64,000 bases of DNA, taken from positions 141,612,897 to 141,676,896 of the forward strand of contig NC_081407.1 of NCBI RefSeq assembly GCF_030272615.1, in the 5' to 3' direction. A model generated the notes under the pieces. It was not told the origin of the DNA and searched no databases. It was given only the letters and a program-made list of their open reading frames with translations. Positions 59,290 to 64,000 of this stretch are shown here, one piece after another; positions within the stretch are counted from its first letter, which is position 1, and every line of letters begins with the position of its first letter. Source of the stretch: Cryptomeria japonica. Its lineage: Eukaryota > Streptophyta > Pinopsida > Cupressales > Cupressaceae. Both the position numbers and the translations under genes were made by a program.

Positions 59290-59348
59290 AAAGACCACAA
59301 AACGAAAACTTTCTTTGGATGTGGAAAATTTAAAAGAGCAGACTAACA

Positions 59349-59353
59349 GACCC
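59349..59353. repeat. Target-site duplication, right (GACCC)
   Basis: GACCC directly after CTAACA. Confidence 0.85.
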
Positions 59354-60540
59354 CAATGGAAATTTTTTCCATAAGTTCTAGAAAGTCATCTCTTTGGAAT
59401 GAGGAAGACCACTAGCATTGGAAGATTATATTCGCCAAGCACTACCTTAAACAAATCCTAGGGAAACATTCAATTAATAGGTGAAAACAGAAAGAAAATG
59501 TTGGTTTAAAACAATCTCTTTGTGGCAATGGTCACAACCTTTATTTGTAGCTTATGAGCCATTTGTAAAACCATTCAATGCAAAGAACAAATGGGACACC
59601 TCCCAAGAAACCAATTGATGCAGACAAGATTGGGGGGGTCTTATCAAACTATCCTATATTGTAGCCTTTATATATGATCCTACCCACATAAACACATTTG
59701 AAACAAAGTTTGAAATATATCTTTATTACAAAATCCTTCAAGAACAATTACATGCATTGAATATTTCAACAAGAAACAAAATTTAGAAATTTCAAAAGCT
59801 TTGCTTGATGCATCTTTCCTTAGGTCTTCAAATCATCATTTCTTCATTCCTTGGCTTCACTCATCTTTTCAAATATGATCTTTCCCTTCTCCTTACAACT
59901 TTATGATTGACTTGAACGCCTACAACACACTTGAAAATTCATTATTTTCTTATCTTTATTCCCATCTCCTTGGCAAGCTGATTTCTTACACCTTTCTTCA
60001 TTTAATCTTTGGTGAAACTTGCAAGTTCTTTCTCCAACCTTTTTGATATTGATTGTTTCCTCTTAAAACCATTAAAGGCTACATTTTATATAGTTTTAAG
60101 CCTTTTTGAGACACCAGAAAGATGCACCCAAATCTACTCTTTCATTTCCCATAACTTGACCTTTGAAATTCCTTCAAAAACGTGAAATAAAAATATAGGA
60201 TTTGGTTCCAAAATATGGTGTCAATGTTGTTGCACCAAATACAACAACTTGATGGGTAAGTGCACGAAGATGGGGGACCAGAAAGTTGCCAAATTTGTTT
60301 TTTGCCCAAAATTAACCATATGGCATGCACCAAATAAGGCGTTCACCATATTTGGCGTGCGCCAAATAAGGCGAGTGCCAAATTTGGTGTGCGCCAAATG
60401 GAATTGAATTTTGACAAGTGCAAATTATCTTTCTCATCCACTCTCTCTCTCCAAATATATACATCAAATATAACAATTAAGTATAAGTCACATTTCAATA
60501 TGTGAAAAAGACATATTCAAATATGACTTATACTTTAAGT
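59354..60540. other. Intergenic DNA, no gene recognised
   Basis: AT-rich. Contains a GCGCCAAAT/ATTTGGYG cluster at 60345-60400 (see findings). Confidence 0.5.
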
Positions 60541-61599
60541 TATATTTCATGTATATATTGGTAGGATAATTGAGAGTGGTTTCAGGTCTCTAGGATTTAT
60601 AATGTAGATTCTAGGTTTTAGATGATCATTTAATTTTTATAATTAAAGTCAAATTTTAGTAATCAACAGGCTTCTATTAGCTTTGTCTCACTCTCTCTAT
60701 GTCATTGTCTTTATCTCCCTCTAACTCTAAACCTATGGATCTCTCTATCACTCTTCCTCTATACCATTTCTACCTCTCTCTATCTCACTCTCTCGTCTCA
60801 ACCCTAAGATCTAACACTACCTCTTTACCTCTCTTTCCTACCCTTTACTCTCTACTATATATTTTTTCTCTCTTTACACACTTCCCCCTCACTACCTTTA
60901 TTTATCTAGGTCTCTCCCACCTTATCTCCCTTTGTATTTCACCTTGATTCCTTTACCCCTTCTTTATCCCTTCCCCCTTGCTCTCTCTTATTATCTCTCC
61001 CTCTTATTGTTTCTCTCCCCACTCTCCATTCTCTTGATCATTACTTCTTCCTCCCACCCTCTATCTCTCCCCATCCTTAGGTCTCTTCTTCCCTCTATAT
61101 ATGTTTACCTCTCTACCTCTTCATCCTTATCTTATTACCCACCTCTCTCCTCATCAATCTCTCTCACCTATATCTTTCCCCTAGGTCTCTCACCCCTTTC
61201 TCCCAAGACTCTAGGTCTCTTCAGTCTCTAGTTATTTAGCTCCCTCTTCATCTCTCTCCCTATCTCCTTACCCATTTTTCTCTCTTTATGAACATTGCTC
61301 TCTCCCTCACCTCTCTACATCTCCCCTCTCTAGGTATCTTCCACCATCTCTCCTTCTCTACCTTTCCTTTCCTCCTTACCCCCATCTCTATGTGTGCCTC
61401 CCTTCCTCTCTCTTCCCTCTCCCTCTCCCTCTCTTCATCCTTATGTCTCTCCCTCCCTCCATATATACCTCTATCTACCTCTCCCTCCATATCTTATTAC
61501 ACACCTCTATCCCCCTCTATCTCTCTTACCTCTATATCTCCCTAGGTCTCTCACCCCTCTCTCCCTAGTCTCTAGGTCTATCACCTCTATAAAAAGAGA

Positions 61600-61600
<1 letters not shown>
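60540..61600 (+). repeat. Dispersed repeat with pyrimidine-rich tail (relative of 11030-11960)
   Basis: Shares its leading 130 bp with 11180-11350 and continues into a CT-rich tract. The ORFs at 60699-61609 are translations of the tract (Leu/Ser/Pro only) and not genes. Confidence 0.6.
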
Positions 61601-63580
<1,980 letters not shown>

Positions 63581-63603
63581 AAGATTGCATTAATGAAATG
63601 TTA

Positions 63604-64000
63604 TGTTGTCATTGATGTCAATTCACCGATAATGATGTTGTTATAATATTGTTTTCTAACCGATAGGAAAAGCTAGTGAAGGGAACGACAACTGATAGGT
63701 GAATTTGTGGAGGAAACCATTATTGCTATGAAATGGGAAGGTGAACCGGTAAACCCTAACCGATGAACTTTGGTGAATCAGTCATATTGGTTTATGATCT
63801 AATGATGAGCGGTAATGATTATGACACATATGCATGTTGTATGAGAAGAGTTTCAAATGGTTTTTGGCGTGTAGAGATAACAGTTTTTATCTTGGGAATG
63901 AGCAAGTTCATTGCATGTAATGTAAAAAGCATGATGAGTTACAATATTCGATGAAGTGATGATCAAGGAGCGATCGAGGATATCTTTAATGATGTGCAGT
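63604..64000 (+). mobile_element. Possible 5' LTR start, running off the window
   Basis: TGTTGTCATTGATGTCAA at 63604 resembles LTR starts of plant copia elements and echoes the phrase at about 14670. It follows the simple-sequence block without a polypurine tract. ACCGAT words recur downstream. No coding region in the window. Confidence 0.35.

Larger units (their letters stand above)
43951..59348 (-). mobile_element. Complete giant-LTR Ty3/gypsy element (Tat-like), 15.4 kb
   Basis: Read on the minus strand: 5' LTR (59348-54661), primer site, single-frame gag-protease-archaeal RNase H-RT-RNase H-integrase (54464-48796), 3' LTR (48631-43951). Flanked by GACCC on both sides. LTRs make up about 61% of the length. 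In 240 aligned LTR positions (from 44101 and 54811) I counted about 10 differences, so roughly 4% divergence. The dual RNase H and the primer site ending GCCA point to the Tat/Ogre side of gypsy; this is inference. gag-pol is inactivated by many stops and one frameshift. A clear polypurine tract is not visible beside the 3' LTR. Confidence 0.93.
54661..59348 (-). mobile_element. 5' LTR of the giant element (4,688 bp)
   Basis: Direct repeat of 43951-48631; the inner end has TATTAG in place of TGTTAG. Same order of hairpins, ORF and tail. The ORF is broken by stops only. Confidence 0.92.

Overview
The window looks like nuclear DNA of a seed plant with a large, repeat-rich genome. A conifer or other gymnosperm is plausible, but that is inference from AT-rich intergenic DNA, many decayed LTR retrotransposons, LINEs and MITEs, and few genes. 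The only recognisable host genes are three paralogous copies of one EF-hand calcium-binding protein gene, all on the minus strand: copy 1 (6550-9732, exons 1-4 open, exon 5 not found), copy A (19778-21696, exons 3-5 only) and copy B (28245-31707, complete, five exons, 362 codons, every intron phase 0). I see no tRNA, rRNA or CRISPR array.

Layout. 1-2500: gag relic, spacer, hairpin and LTR of a decayed retroelement. 2545-3430: LTR/leader-like relic. 3660-6290: Ty3/gypsy chromovirus relic (RNase H, integrase, chromodomain, LTR) lying in or beyond intron 4 of EF-hand copy 1. 6300-10130: EF-hand copy 1 with a 428-bp MITE and a 60-bp minisatellite in intron 2, then its promoter. 10200-13500: foldback element and low-complexity DNA. 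13503-14330: Ty1/copia relic. 15712-18266: two 5'-truncated LINEs that both seem to join ORF1 directly to the 3' end without ORF2. 18283-22020 and 26798-30325: a 3.6-kb segmental duplication carrying EF-hand 3' exons. Between the copies lies the 3' part of an LTR retroelement (22021-26797) with a roughly 1,100-codon accessory ORF just before its polypurine tract and 3' LTR. 32220-43950: intergenic, with LTR fragments and small tandem repeats. 43951-59348: one complete LTR retrotransposon on the minus strand. 59349-64000: a repeat-family member, then about 2.9 kb of CT/GA simple sequence, then the start of another LTR-like sequence.

The outstanding object is the 15,398-bp element at 43951-59348. 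It has a perfect 5-bp target duplication (GACCC), giant LTRs of 4,681 and 4,688 bp, a tRNA-type primer site, and a decayed single-frame gag-pol. Both LTRs contain the same long sense-strand ORF, about 900 codons in the progenitor. The left copy is still open for 610 codons. The right copy keeps one reading frame for 3.1 kb and is broken only by stop codons. Six of the seven LTR-specific nonsense changes are C-to-T changes in CAG/CTG (CHG) context, as expected from methylation-driven decay. Its pol has an archaeal-type RNase H between protease and reverse transcriptase in addition to a gypsy-type RNase H after it. The accessory ORF of the 22-27 kb element has a similar layout (globular N-terminus, charged linker, coiled-coil-like C-terminus), so two retroelement families here may carry related accessory proteins at different positions.
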